The position numbers and the translations under genes are program-made. Under the pieces are notes generated by a model. It saw only the letters and a program-made list of their open reading frames with translations. It had not been told where the DNA came from and searched no databases. A DNA stretch of 64,000 bases from JAXMAR01 sp046350295. Lineage in GTDB: Bacteria > Planctomycetota > Planctomycetia > Gemmatales > Gemmataceae. The DNA is taken from the NCBI GenBank assembly GCA_046350295.1, contig JAXMAR010000022.1, positions 1 to 64,000 of the forward strand, in the 5' to 3' direction. Numbering within the stretch: the first letter of the stretch is position 1; each line of letters opens with the position of its first letter. This document shows, piece by piece, positions 37,045-43,829 of the stretch.

Positions 37045-37175
37045 TTAAGGACCAAATTCCAAACAAATCAGGCAATCCTCAAATCGAAAACCCCAATCAG
37101 TCAACAACGACGCAGTGGATTCAGGGTCATTGGGTTGTCTGGAGCTTGGTTCTTTGGTATTGGATTTTGAGCCTG
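37045..37175. repeat. AT-rich CCAAA-type repeat between hisI and hisG
   Basis: Degenerate CCAAATTCCAAACAAATC and CCAATCAG elements (37051-37096) face TTGGTTCTTTGGTATTGG (37145-37163), an imperfect inverted pair. The stretch is far more AT-rich than the genes on either side. Confidence 0.5.
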
Positions 37176-37547
37176 TTACTTCTTGTAGACCGCCTTGGGA
37201 TCGAAAACGCGCTCGGCGACGACCTTCAGCGCCCCCTTGTCCAGCTCGCGGAAGAAGCAACTCTTGTAACCCTCGTGGCAGGCGGCGCCGCCGATCTGGT
37301 CGACCTTGATCAGGATCGTGTCCTGGTCGCAATCAACAAAGACCCCTTTCACCTGCTGCACGTTGCCCGATTCCTCCCCCTTGCGCCAGAGCTTGTTGCG
37401 GCTGCGGCTGAAGTAGCAGGCCCGGCCGGTGCGGACGGTCTCCTCGAACGCCTCCTGGTTCATCCAGGCGAGCATCAGGACTTCGCCGGTGTTGTGGTCC
37501 TGGGCAATGGCGGGAACGAGACCGCCGGACTTCTGGAAATCGATCAT
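37176..37547 (-). CDS. hisI: phosphoribosyl-AMP cyclohydrolase
   Basis: 123 residues. Typical motifs: LMLAWMNQEAFEETVRTGRACYFSRSRNKLWRKGEESGN, VDCDQDTILIKVDQ and ACHEGYKSCFF, the last carrying Zn-ligand cysteines. It hydrolyses phosphoribosyl-AMP in histidine synthesis. There is no fused HisE part. It precedes hisG on the minus strand, separated by the AT-rich repeat. Confidence 0.95.
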   Translation of the reverse strand: MIDFQKSGGLVPAIAQDHNTGEVLMLAWMNQEAFEETVRTGRACYFSRSRNKLWRKGEESGNVQQVKGVFVDCDQDTILIKVDQIGGAACHEGYKSCFFRELDKGALKVVAERVFDPKAVYKK

Positions 37548-37631
37548 GACAAGAGCCTTTCAACGGGAGCGACAGGCTCTTTTTATGGTTGCGCGGGGCC
37601 GGAAGAAGTGCGCGTCACAAAATGCGGCGTT

Positions 37632-38372
37632 TCACGGGGCCGCCACCGGCGCGACGAAGCCTTGCAGGTCGTTGATCGAGCGGCCCGGGCCGGCACTGAT
37701 GACCCGGCCGTCTTCGATCCTCAGGAGAAGGACAGCGATCAGCGGCGCCACTTCGGGCAGGGTCTTGGCGAGAGGATTGTCTCCTTCCAGGGCGAAGTAC
37801 AGGCCGTCGCGCCGCTTGTAGCGCAGCTTGAGCGTGATGGGAGCCACGGTCTGCTTCCCCGCGTCATCCCAGCGCACGTCCTGGCCGGTCACCACGGCGC
37901 CGAAGTCGTCCTTGAGCGCCTTCGGATCGGGCGGGGCGAAGCTGAGGCGGACGAGCCGGCTTGGCTGCCAGGCGCCGTCGCGCCGCGCGAACCACTGGCG
38001 AACGTAAGCGAGGCGGCCGTCCGGTTGCAGGAAGAAGCGGTTGAAGAAAATCGTTTCCTTCACGCGCTGGAAGTTGAGGCCGAACTTGCCGGCGCCGCCG
38101 GACGTGACGGTAAAAAACGCCAGATCGCCCTGGACCTCGTATTCGCCCTGCAGCGTGAGCTTGGTCGGCTTGAACGGCAGGCCACGAAAGCTGCGGTCGA
38201 TGGCCGTGTATTTCCAGACAGGCGCCTTGTCCTTGATCTCCAGGGTGTATTCGAAATCGACGACGTTGCCGATGTAGGAGTTGACGATCTTGCACGCGAG
38301 CGAGGGCGCCTTCTCCGGAAGACGCTCGGGAGCGGGAACGAAGCCGAAGAAAGCGGTGAGGAAAAGAAGCAT
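37632..38372 (-). CDS. secreted hypothetical protein
   Basis: 246 residues. The first ~15 residues (MLLFLTAFFGFVPAP) form a short signal peptide. The rest is beta-rich: LACKIVNSYIGNVVDFEYTLEIKDKAPVW, GEYEVQGDLAFFTVTSGGAGKFGL, LRYKRRDGLYFALEGDNP. No family was recognised. It stands alone, upstream of the TIGR03067 gene on the opposite strand. Confidence 0.65.
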   Translation of the reverse strand: MLLFLTAFFGFVPAPERLPEKAPSLACKIVNSYIGNVVDFEYTLEIKDKAPVWKYTAIDRSFRGLPFKPTKLTLQGEYEVQGDLAFFTVTSGGAGKFGLNFQRVKETIFFNRFFLQPDGRLAYVRQWFARRDGAWQPSRLVRLSFAPPDPKALKDDFGAVVTGQDVRWDDAGKQTVAPITLKLRYKRRDGLYFALEGDNPLAKTLPEVAPLIAVLLLRIEDGRVISAGPGRSINDLQGFVAPVAAP

Positions 38373-38589
38373 GGGACCACAGTGTTCCTGATCTCGGAAA
38401 AATGCCGCTCGGTGGAGGCGATCCTCTCTTTATACCGACGAACGACAGTGACGGGCCGATTGTCTCCGTTGTGTCCAGCGGTCTAAGTCATCCTGATCGA
38501 GAACGAACAAGGGTGGTCGCAATACAGGCGCCGAACTAATTTAGCAATACCAAGGGGTTGAATGAGTGGCTCTGTCAGGAGGGTCCGCC

Positions 38590-39009
38590 ATGCGGCTCGC
38601 GGCAGCTAGCGTAATGGCAGTCTCCATCTATCTCAATGCGGCGGCGTCGGATGATTCGAAGGAGCTGGCAAAGCTCGAAGGATTCTGGAAAGTCGAGAGC
38701 GCTCTTGCGGGAGGAGAAAAGATCCCTTCCGAGCTTCACGCCAAGATGGGCTTCACTTTCAAGGGGGACGATTTGATTCCCGCCGATAATCCCAAGGATG
38801 TTGCGAAGGTGAAACTCGACCCGACCCAGAAGCCGGCGGCGATCGACCTGACCGAGAAGAGCAAGAAAGTGTCCCTCGGCATCTACGAGGTCGACCGGGA
38901 CACGCTGAAACTCTGTCTCAACGAGCCGGGACAGCCCAGGCCCAAGACCTTTGCCTCCGCGAAGGGCAGCCGCACGGTGTACCTCGTGCTCAAGCGCGCC
39001 AAGAAGTAG
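38590..39009 (+). CDS. TIGR03067 domain secreted protein
   Basis: 139 residues from MRLAAASVMAVSIYLNAAA, with AGGAGGG eight bases upstream. LAKLEGFWKVESALAGGEKIP, and later LGIYEVDRDTLKLCLNEPGQPRPKTFASAKGSRTVYLVLKR, are the TIGR03067 pattern, a planctomycete lipocalin-like family of unknown function. It has a signal peptide and is probably extracytoplasmic. Confidence 0.88.
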   Translation: MRLAAASVMAVSIYLNAAASDDSKELAKLEGFWKVESALAGGEKIPSELHAKMGFTFKGDDLIPADNPKDVAKVKLDPTQKPAAIDLTEKSKKVSLGIYEVDRDTLKLCLNEPGQPRPKTFASAKGSRTVYLVLKRAKK

Positions 39010-39056
39010 GCGTCTCGGCAATGAGCTCGTCTGGCTCGAGAAGAATAGGCCTTGAA

Positions 39057-39959
39057 TCACGCCCCCATCTTCTTTCCCGTCTGGCTCAGCAACTGCGCCA
39101 GGTGGTCCACCGACAGCCGCGGGTCGTCCAGCAGCAGGTGGTGCATCTCCGAGCGGATGAAATCGAAGAGGTTCTCCCCCGACCAGCCTTCGGCCGTGAG
39201 ACGCTGGCCCAGGTGCTCCAGACACTGGTCGCGCAGGGCGTCGGTGCGGCGCGAGATGGTGCCTTCATGGACATCGAGCAGGCCCGCCACCTCGCGCTGG
39301 CTCATACGATAGCGCAGCCGCAGGCCGAGCAGAAGGACGTCTTTCTCGCTGAGAGAGGAGAGCCAATCGTGCGTGGCGGCGCCGAAGACCTCGCGCCAGC
39401 GGCTGTCATCGGCGCCGCTGGGGGCGCTGGTCAGGTCGTCCTCGGGCAGGGCCTGGACGCCGGTGTGGCGGCGGAGCTGCGAGATGTGCCAGTTCTGAAA
39501 GACGCGGATCAGCCAGGGGACGAGCGGGCGCTGGCCGTCATAGCGTGCGAGAACGGGAAGACTACCGGCGCTCTCCGGAACGTAAAGATGGCCCCAGAAC
39601 TCGGTGACCGCGCTCTCCTGCCGCTCCTCGTCGCGCGGGAAGAGCCGGCCGGCGCGGGCGCGCAGGGCGTCCATCAGGAGGCAATCGCTGCGACCGGCCC
39701 GGGCGGCGAAGAGATGCTCCCAGGCGCGCTCGTTGCCGTCGACGCAGCCGCAGGCGATGAACCAGTCGAGCGGATAGAGGTTGTCGAGATAGGCGTCCCA
39801 GGAGACCTCGCCGTGGCGGCCCCGGTGCAGCTCGAAGGTGCGCTCCAGGTGGCGGCGGCAGGCGTCGAAGCCGAGGTTGAGGGCCGGCAACTGCAAGCGG
39901 CAGAAGTGATACAGCAGCTCGAGCCTGGATCCATCAACGGCGGCCGGTCTGTCCGTCAT
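39057..39959 (-). CDS. RNA polymerase sigma factor, ECF-like
   Basis: 300 residues. The N-terminal half is unusual and long. Region 2-like sequence ARYDGQRPLVPWLIRVFQNWHISQLRR lies at about 163-189. Region 4 is near 221-270 (LSEKDVLLLGLRLRYRMSQREVAGLLDVHEGTISRRTDALR). It lacks the fused sensor of the ECF protein at 21.9 kb. Promoter targets are unknown. The upstream 250 bases hold nested inverted repeats. Confidence 0.8.
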   Translation of the reverse strand: MTDRPAAVDGSRLELLYHFCRLQLPALNLGFDACRRHLERTFELHRGRHGEVSWDAYLDNLYPLDWFIACGCVDGNERAWEHLFAARAGRSDCLLMDALRARAGRLFPRDEERQESAVTEFWGHLYVPESAGSLPVLARYDGQRPLVPWLIRVFQNWHISQLRRHTGVQALPEDDLTSAPSGADDSRWREVFGAATHDWLSSLSEKDVLLLGLRLRYRMSQREVAGLLDVHEGTISRRTDALRDQCLEHLGQRLTAEGWSGENLFDFIRSEMHHLLLDDPRLSVDHLAQLLSQTGKKMGA

Positions 39960-40013
39960 GGTTGGTCCTTCGAGACCTTCAGGGGGTCAACCTCAATCCT
40001 ACCCGAATTGTAT

Positions 40014-40199
40014 CGGGTGGCATGCTTTTGCGGGTCCAATCAAGGCTTGTTGAACTGTCAAGTTCCACCGCAAAAGCGTGCTTGGCGTTCTGCCTCAAAC
40101 AGGAGAGGTCGCTGGTCATGAGGCGCCGTGGAGCATGCTTTTGCAGTGTGAGCCGGCGCTATGCTGACCCTGGCGCGACCCGCAAAAGCATGCCACCCG
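40014..40199. repeat. nested inverted repeats around GCATGCTTTTGCGG
   Basis: A 23-base perfect inverted pair lies at 40014-40036 and 40177-40199 (core GGCATGCTTTTGCGGGTC). Two further degenerate copies in opposed orientation, near 40066-40085 and 40129-40150, sit inside. The four copies alternate in direction, like a BIME. They lie between the sigma factor start and the next minus-strand gene's stop. Confidence 0.85.
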
Positions 40200-40211
40200 G
40201 CCGGCGCAACG

Positions 40212-41033
40212 TTACTTCGCAAACGCCGGCACGAACTCGACAGTCGATACGACCGCCGTCCCCTTGTCGAGCGCCTCGATGCTGACTTCGATCTTGCCCG
40301 TCTTCGTCTCGGTAGTGGACAGCGGCATCTCCACCTGCTTGCCCGGCCCGCCGAAGTCGGCGACGACCGGCAGCGGCCGGCCCTGGATGACGACCTTGCA
40401 CTTGCGGCCGGCGGTGTCCCCATCAACGAGGAGGAGCCGCAGCGTTCCGGGCGTCTCCTTGGGCAGGGCGATCTCGAAGCGGACGGACTTCGGGTCCATC
40501 CAGGCGTGCTTCTTGACGGCGGCGGGCCAGCCCTCCAGCGGCTTTCCCTGGATCAGCTTGTAGCCGTAGTCTTTCGCCAGCTTGACGTCCTGCGCCTTGC
40601 CGTCCCCTTTGCCGCAGTCGAGGACAAGGGCCGGCTCGCGCGTGAGCGTCTTGATCGGGCCGCCAGGGGCGCTGACGTTGTAAAGAAGATAGGGACTGAT
40701 TGCCTTGAACTGCCCCTTCGTTTCCGAGCCGCCTTTGTAGGCGGGGTAGAAAAGCTCGAGCACCGCGGCGTAGTCGCCTGGTTCTTTGGTGGGCAAGTCG
40801 ATGGCGTCTTCGAGCCGGGCGTTTTTCGTTTGCAGCGATTTACCGTCCTTGAGGACATGGAACTGGAGACGGAAGCCGGGATCGTCCTTGACGGCGCCGC
40901 GGCTGAGGCGGGCGCCCTCGAGCTTGAGGACGGCGCCGGGGTAAACATGGGAATCGACGCCGAGCTTGTACGTCGGCTGGGCGGCGGCGAGGGAGGGCAG
41001 CAGGAAGAGGGCGAAGGCAGACGTCAGGCGCAT
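40212..41033 (-). CDS. secreted hypothetical protein
   Basis: 273 residues from MRLTSAFALFLLPSLAAAQ, a signal peptide. Beta-rich body: YKLGVDSHVYPGAVLKLEGARLSRG, FRLQFHVLKDGKSLQ, and FEIALPKETPGTLRLLLVDGDTAGRKCKVVIQGR, possibly a carbohydrate-binding-like region. No catalytic motif or named family was recognised. Confidence 0.7.
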   Translation of the reverse strand: MRLTSAFALFLLPSLAAAQPTYKLGVDSHVYPGAVLKLEGARLSRGAVKDDPGFRLQFHVLKDGKSLQTKNARLEDAIDLPTKEPGDYAAVLELFYPAYKGGSETKGQFKAISPYLLYNVSAPGGPIKTLTREPALVLDCGKGDGKAQDVKLAKDYGYKLIQGKPLEGWPAAVKKHAWMDPKSVRFEIALPKETPGTLRLLLVDGDTAGRKCKVVIQGRPLPVVADFGGPGKQVEMPLSTTETKTGKIEVSIEALDKGTAVVSTVEFVPAFAK

Positions 41034-41246
41034 GGCGGCGTTCCCGTGTTTGGGGGGCACGCCTTCCAACTTAACGCTTCGATAGGGGGGACGGCAAGTT
41101 CAGCCGGACGTCCGAGTCGGAAGCGTGAGTGACGCACAAGCTTGACCTTCACGCTTCCGGCTCTGACGGCGAAGTTGGCTATCGACAACGGGCGCCCCAA
41201 TGCGCACAATCGTCAGTGCGTCTTCACCGAAATGGGACGCGCCCGC

Positions 41247-41270
41247 CCCGGTTCTGCGAACCGGGGCTAA
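41247..41270. repeat. palindrome CCCCGGTTC-TGC-GAACCGGGG
   Basis: Perfect nine-base arms at 41247-41255 and 41259-41267 with a three-base loop TGC, followed by CTAA. A related copy lies at 36103-36125. It sits about 20 bases before the lactonase start and could form a hairpin in its leader. Confidence 0.65.
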
Positions 41271-41287
41271 ACAAACAATCAACGGGG

Positions 41288-42448
41288 ATGAACACCATGC
41301 TGCGATCTCTCCTTCTGCTGGGGCTCGTCGCCCTCGCCGTCGTCTCGGTTCCGGGCGTGCTCGAGGCGCAGGAGCCCTATCTTGTCTACGTCGGCACCTA
41401 CACCGGGAAGAAAAGCAAGGGCGTCTACGTGCTCGAGTTCGACCCGAAGACGGGCAAGCTTTCCGACAAGGCGACGCTCGCGGCGGAGATCGCGTCTCCC
41501 TCCTTCCTCGCGATCCATCCGCGCGACAACTACCTCTATGCCTGCGGCGAGACGGCGGATTTCGGCAAGGTCAAGGCCGGCACGATCAACGCCTTCTCCT
41601 TCGATTCCAAGACAGGCAAGCTGACGTTCCTCAATCGCGAGTCTTCGGGCGGCGGCGGGCCGTGCCATGTCATCGTCGATCGCTCGGGCAAGTGCGTGCT
41701 GGCGGCGAACTACGGCGGCGGCAGCGTCGTCTCCTTGCCGATCCAGGAGGGGGGCAAGCTCGGACCGGCCGGGTCGTTCCATCAGCACAAGGGTTCGAGC
41801 GTCGACAAGGCGCGACAGGAGGGGCCGCACGCCCATTCGATCAACGTCGACCAGAAAAACCAGTTTGCCCTCGCCTGCGACCTGGGCCTGGACAAGGTGT
41901 TCGTTTATCGTCTCGACCCGGACAAGGCGAAACTCACCGAGCACGGCTTCGGCGAAGTTCCCCCCGGGGGCGGACCGCGCCATCTGGCAGTGGCGCCCAA
42001 CAACCACTTCGTTTACGTCTGCAACGAGATGACGCTGACCGTCACGACCTTCGCCTTCGATGAGGACAAGGGGACGCTCAAGCCGCTCCAGACCATCAGC
42101 ACGCTCCCCGAGGGCTTCAAGGGGAAGGGCTTGAGCACGGCGGAGACAGTCATCCATCCGAGCGGCAAGTTCGTCTACGTCTCCAACCGCGGCCACGACA
42201 CGATCGCCATGTTCTCCGTCAACAAGAACGGCACGCTGACGCCGATCGGCCACGAGTCGACCAAGGGGAAGACGCCGCGCAACTTCGCGATCGAGCCGTC
42301 GGGGCAGTTCCTGATCGCCGCCAATCAGGACTCCGATTCGCTGGCCGTCTTCCGCATCGACCCGGAGAGCGGGCGGCTGACTGCGACCGGCCAGGTGGTG
42401 GAGGTCCCGGCGCCGGTGTGCGTGCGGTTCGTGAGGAAGGGGCGGTGA
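41288..42448 (+). CDS. lactonase-family seven-bladed beta-propeller protein
   Basis: 386 residues from MNTMLRSLLLLGLVALAVV, a signal peptide (an ATG nine bases on is also possible). LVYVGTYTGKKSKGVYVLEFDPKTGKLS, PSFLAIHPRDNYLYACGE, GGPRHLAVAPNNHFVYVCNEM and HPSGKFVYVSNRGHDTIAMF are the repeated blade motifs of the 6-phosphogluconolactonase (Pgl-type) propeller family. A secreted copy suggests sugar lactone hydrolysis outside the cytoplasm, but substrate is not proved. Confidence 0.87.
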   Translation: MNTMLRSLLLLGLVALAVVSVPGVLEAQEPYLVYVGTYTGKKSKGVYVLEFDPKTGKLSDKATLAAEIASPSFLAIHPRDNYLYACGETADFGKVKAGTINAFSFDSKTGKLTFLNRESSGGGGPCHVIVDRSGKCVLAANYGGGSVVSLPIQEGGKLGPAGSFHQHKGSSVDKARQEGPHAHSINVDQKNQFALACDLGLDKVFVYRLDPDKAKLTEHGFGEVPPGGGPRHLAVAPNNHFVYVCNEMTLTVTTFAFDEDKGTLKPLQTISTLPEGFKGKGLSTAETVIHPSGKFVYVSNRGHDTIAMFSVNKNGTLTPIGHESTKGKTPRNFAIEPSGQFLIAANQDSDSLAVFRIDPESGRLTATGQVVEVPAPVCVRFVRKGR

Positions 42449-42455
42449 AGGCAGA

Positions 42456-42511
42456 AGTCAGAGGTCAGAGGTCAGAGGTCAGAGGTCAGAGGTCAGAGGT
42501 CAGAAGTCAGA
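42456..42511 (+). repeat. heptamer array, 8 units of GGTCAGA/AGTCAGA
   Basis: Eight uninterrupted heptamers in the order A-G-G-G-G-G-G-A (first base of the unit). They end nine bases before the ribosome site of the four-helix-bundle gene. The reverse complement of the same heptamer forms the array after the gene. Confidence 0.95.
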
Positions 42512-42530
42512 AGTTGCTCGGAGGTGGAGC

Positions 42531-42920
42531 GTGATTATTCGATCCGCCAAGGACCTTGAGGTCTATCGGAAAGCGTACGAGCTAGCGATGCGTGTCTTTC
42601 GCTTGAGTCAGCGTTTCCCGGCAGAGGAACGCTACGCTCTTACCGGGCAAATCCGGAGGTCATCGCGATCCGTTTGCATGAACCTTCGCGAGGCTTGGGC
42701 GAAACGGCGTTATCCAGCGCATTTCGTCTGCAAATTGACCGACAGCGACGGAGAAAACAGCGAGACGGACACATCGCTCGATTTTGCCAAAGACTGTAAC
42801 TACATCACCGCAGAGGAGCACACCGATCTCACGAGTCGCTGCGCGGAGATCGGGCGTATGCTCGGCGCCATAATCCGCAATCCGCAACCATTCTTGACTG
42901 AGCCTTCTTCCGACCTCTGA
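42531..42920 (+). CDS. four-helix-bundle protein (S23/IVP type)
   Basis: 129 residues, GTG start after GGAGGTG. DLEVYRKAYELAMRVFRLSQRFPAEERYALTGQIRRSSRSV is the four-helix-bundle (23S rRNA intervening-sequence protein) signature. The last codons (SDL then stop) are encoded by the downstream heptamer array, so its C-terminus is set by the repeat. Relatives include Avd-type accessory proteins of diversity-generating retroelements, but no reverse transcriptase is present. The gene and both arrays make a compact ~550-base unit. Confidence 0.88.
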   Translation: MIIRSAKDLEVYRKAYELAMRVFRLSQRFPAEERYALTGQIRRSSRSVCMNLREAWAKRRYPAHFVCKLTDSDGENSETDTSLDFAKDCNYITAEEHTDLTSRCAEIGRMLGAIIRNPQPFLTEPSSDL

Positions 42921-43006
42921 CCTCTGACCTCTGACCTCTGACTTTCGACCTCTGACCTCTGACCTCTGACTTTCGACCTCTGACTTCCGACCTCTGACCT
43001 CTGACT
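42909..43006 (+). repeat. heptamer array, 14 units of TCTGACC (reverse orientation)
   Basis: Fourteen heptamers: TCTGACC with variants TCTGACT, TTCGACC and TCCGACC. This is the reverse complement of the upstream array. It begins inside the four-helix-bundle gene and ends five bases before the rhomboid start codon. Confidence 0.95.
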
Positions 43007-43011
43007 TCACA

Positions 43012-43794
43012 ATGGTCTTCCCCCTGTTCGACGACAACACCGATCGCCGTACGTGGCCGGTGGTCAATATCGGGTTGATCGTCGTGAATTTCCTGGTCTT
43101 TATTTTCCCGCAGCAGGCGAGCGAGGAGGGGAACGCGTTCACCTACGCCTGGTCGGTGGTGCCGGAGGAGATCCGCACGGGGCGGGACATCGAGGGGGAA
43201 GTGAAGGTGGTGAATCCGATCACCGGCGAGACGCAGGGGGTGATCGAACTGCAGCGGACGCCAGTGTCCGTCTATTTGACGCTCCTGACCTCGATGTTCA
43301 TGCACGGCGGCTGGGCGCATCTGCTGGGAAACATGCTGTTTCTGTGGATCTTCGGCGACAACGTTGAAGATTACCTGGGCCACGTCGTCTATCTCGTCTT
43401 CTACTTGACGTGCGGGATCCTGGCGTCGCTGGCCCATGTCGGTTCGACCTTTCTTTTTCACATGAGCCCGTTCATTCCCAGCCTCGGCGCCTCGGGGGCG
43501 ATCAGCGGCGTGCTCGGCGGTTATCTCCTCCTGTATCCGCACAAGCCGGTCACGGTCATCATGCTGCGTTTCCTCACCACGGTTCCGGCCTGGGTGGCGA
43601 TCGGCATGTGGTTCCTGTTCCAGATCATCGAGAGCCTCGGCGTCTTCGGCGGGCAGCCGACGGGGGTCGCGTACGGCGCCCACATCGGCGGCTTTGTCGC
43701 GGGCCTGGCGCTGGTCCGCGTCTTCGGTTGGGGGAAGTCGCCGCCGGTTGCGCCGGGACCGCGGCGCGTACTCCCAGCGTGGCGCAGCCGGTAG
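43012..43794 (+). CDS. rhomboid family intramembrane serine protease
   Basis: 260 residues with six or more membrane helices. Catalytic Ser161 lies in GASG (159-162) and His224 in YGAHIGGF; the HGGWAHLLGNM motif (98-108) of rhomboids is also present. A soluble loop (~45-75) follows the first helix. It cleaves proteins within the membrane. The start is five bases after the heptamer array, so its leader or promoter must lie in the array or come from upstream. A GTCCGGC/GCCGGAC hairpin (43795-43815) follows the stop. Confidence 0.93.
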   Translation: MVFPLFDDNTDRRTWPVVNIGLIVVNFLVFIFPQQASEEGNAFTYAWSVVPEEIRTGRDIEGEVKVVNPITGETQGVIELQRTPVSVYLTLLTSMFMHGGWAHLLGNMLFLWIFGDNVEDYLGHVVYLVFYLTCGILASLAHVGSTFLFHMSPFIPSLGASGAISGVLGGYLLLYPHKPVTVIMLRFLTTVPAWVAIGMWFLFQIIESLGVFGGQPTGVAYGAHIGGFVAGLALVRVFGWGKSPPVAPGPRRVLPAWRSR

Positions 43795-43829
43795 GTCCGG
43801 CGAGCCGAGCCGGACCTGGCGCCGCTACC

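Noticed and set aside
42531..42920. diversity-generating retroelement
   Set aside because: The four-helix-bundle protein is Avd-like, but no reverse transcriptase or template/variable repeat pair was found.
42909..43006. possible CRISPR array in the heptamer region
   Set aside because: Seven-base contiguous units have no spacers.
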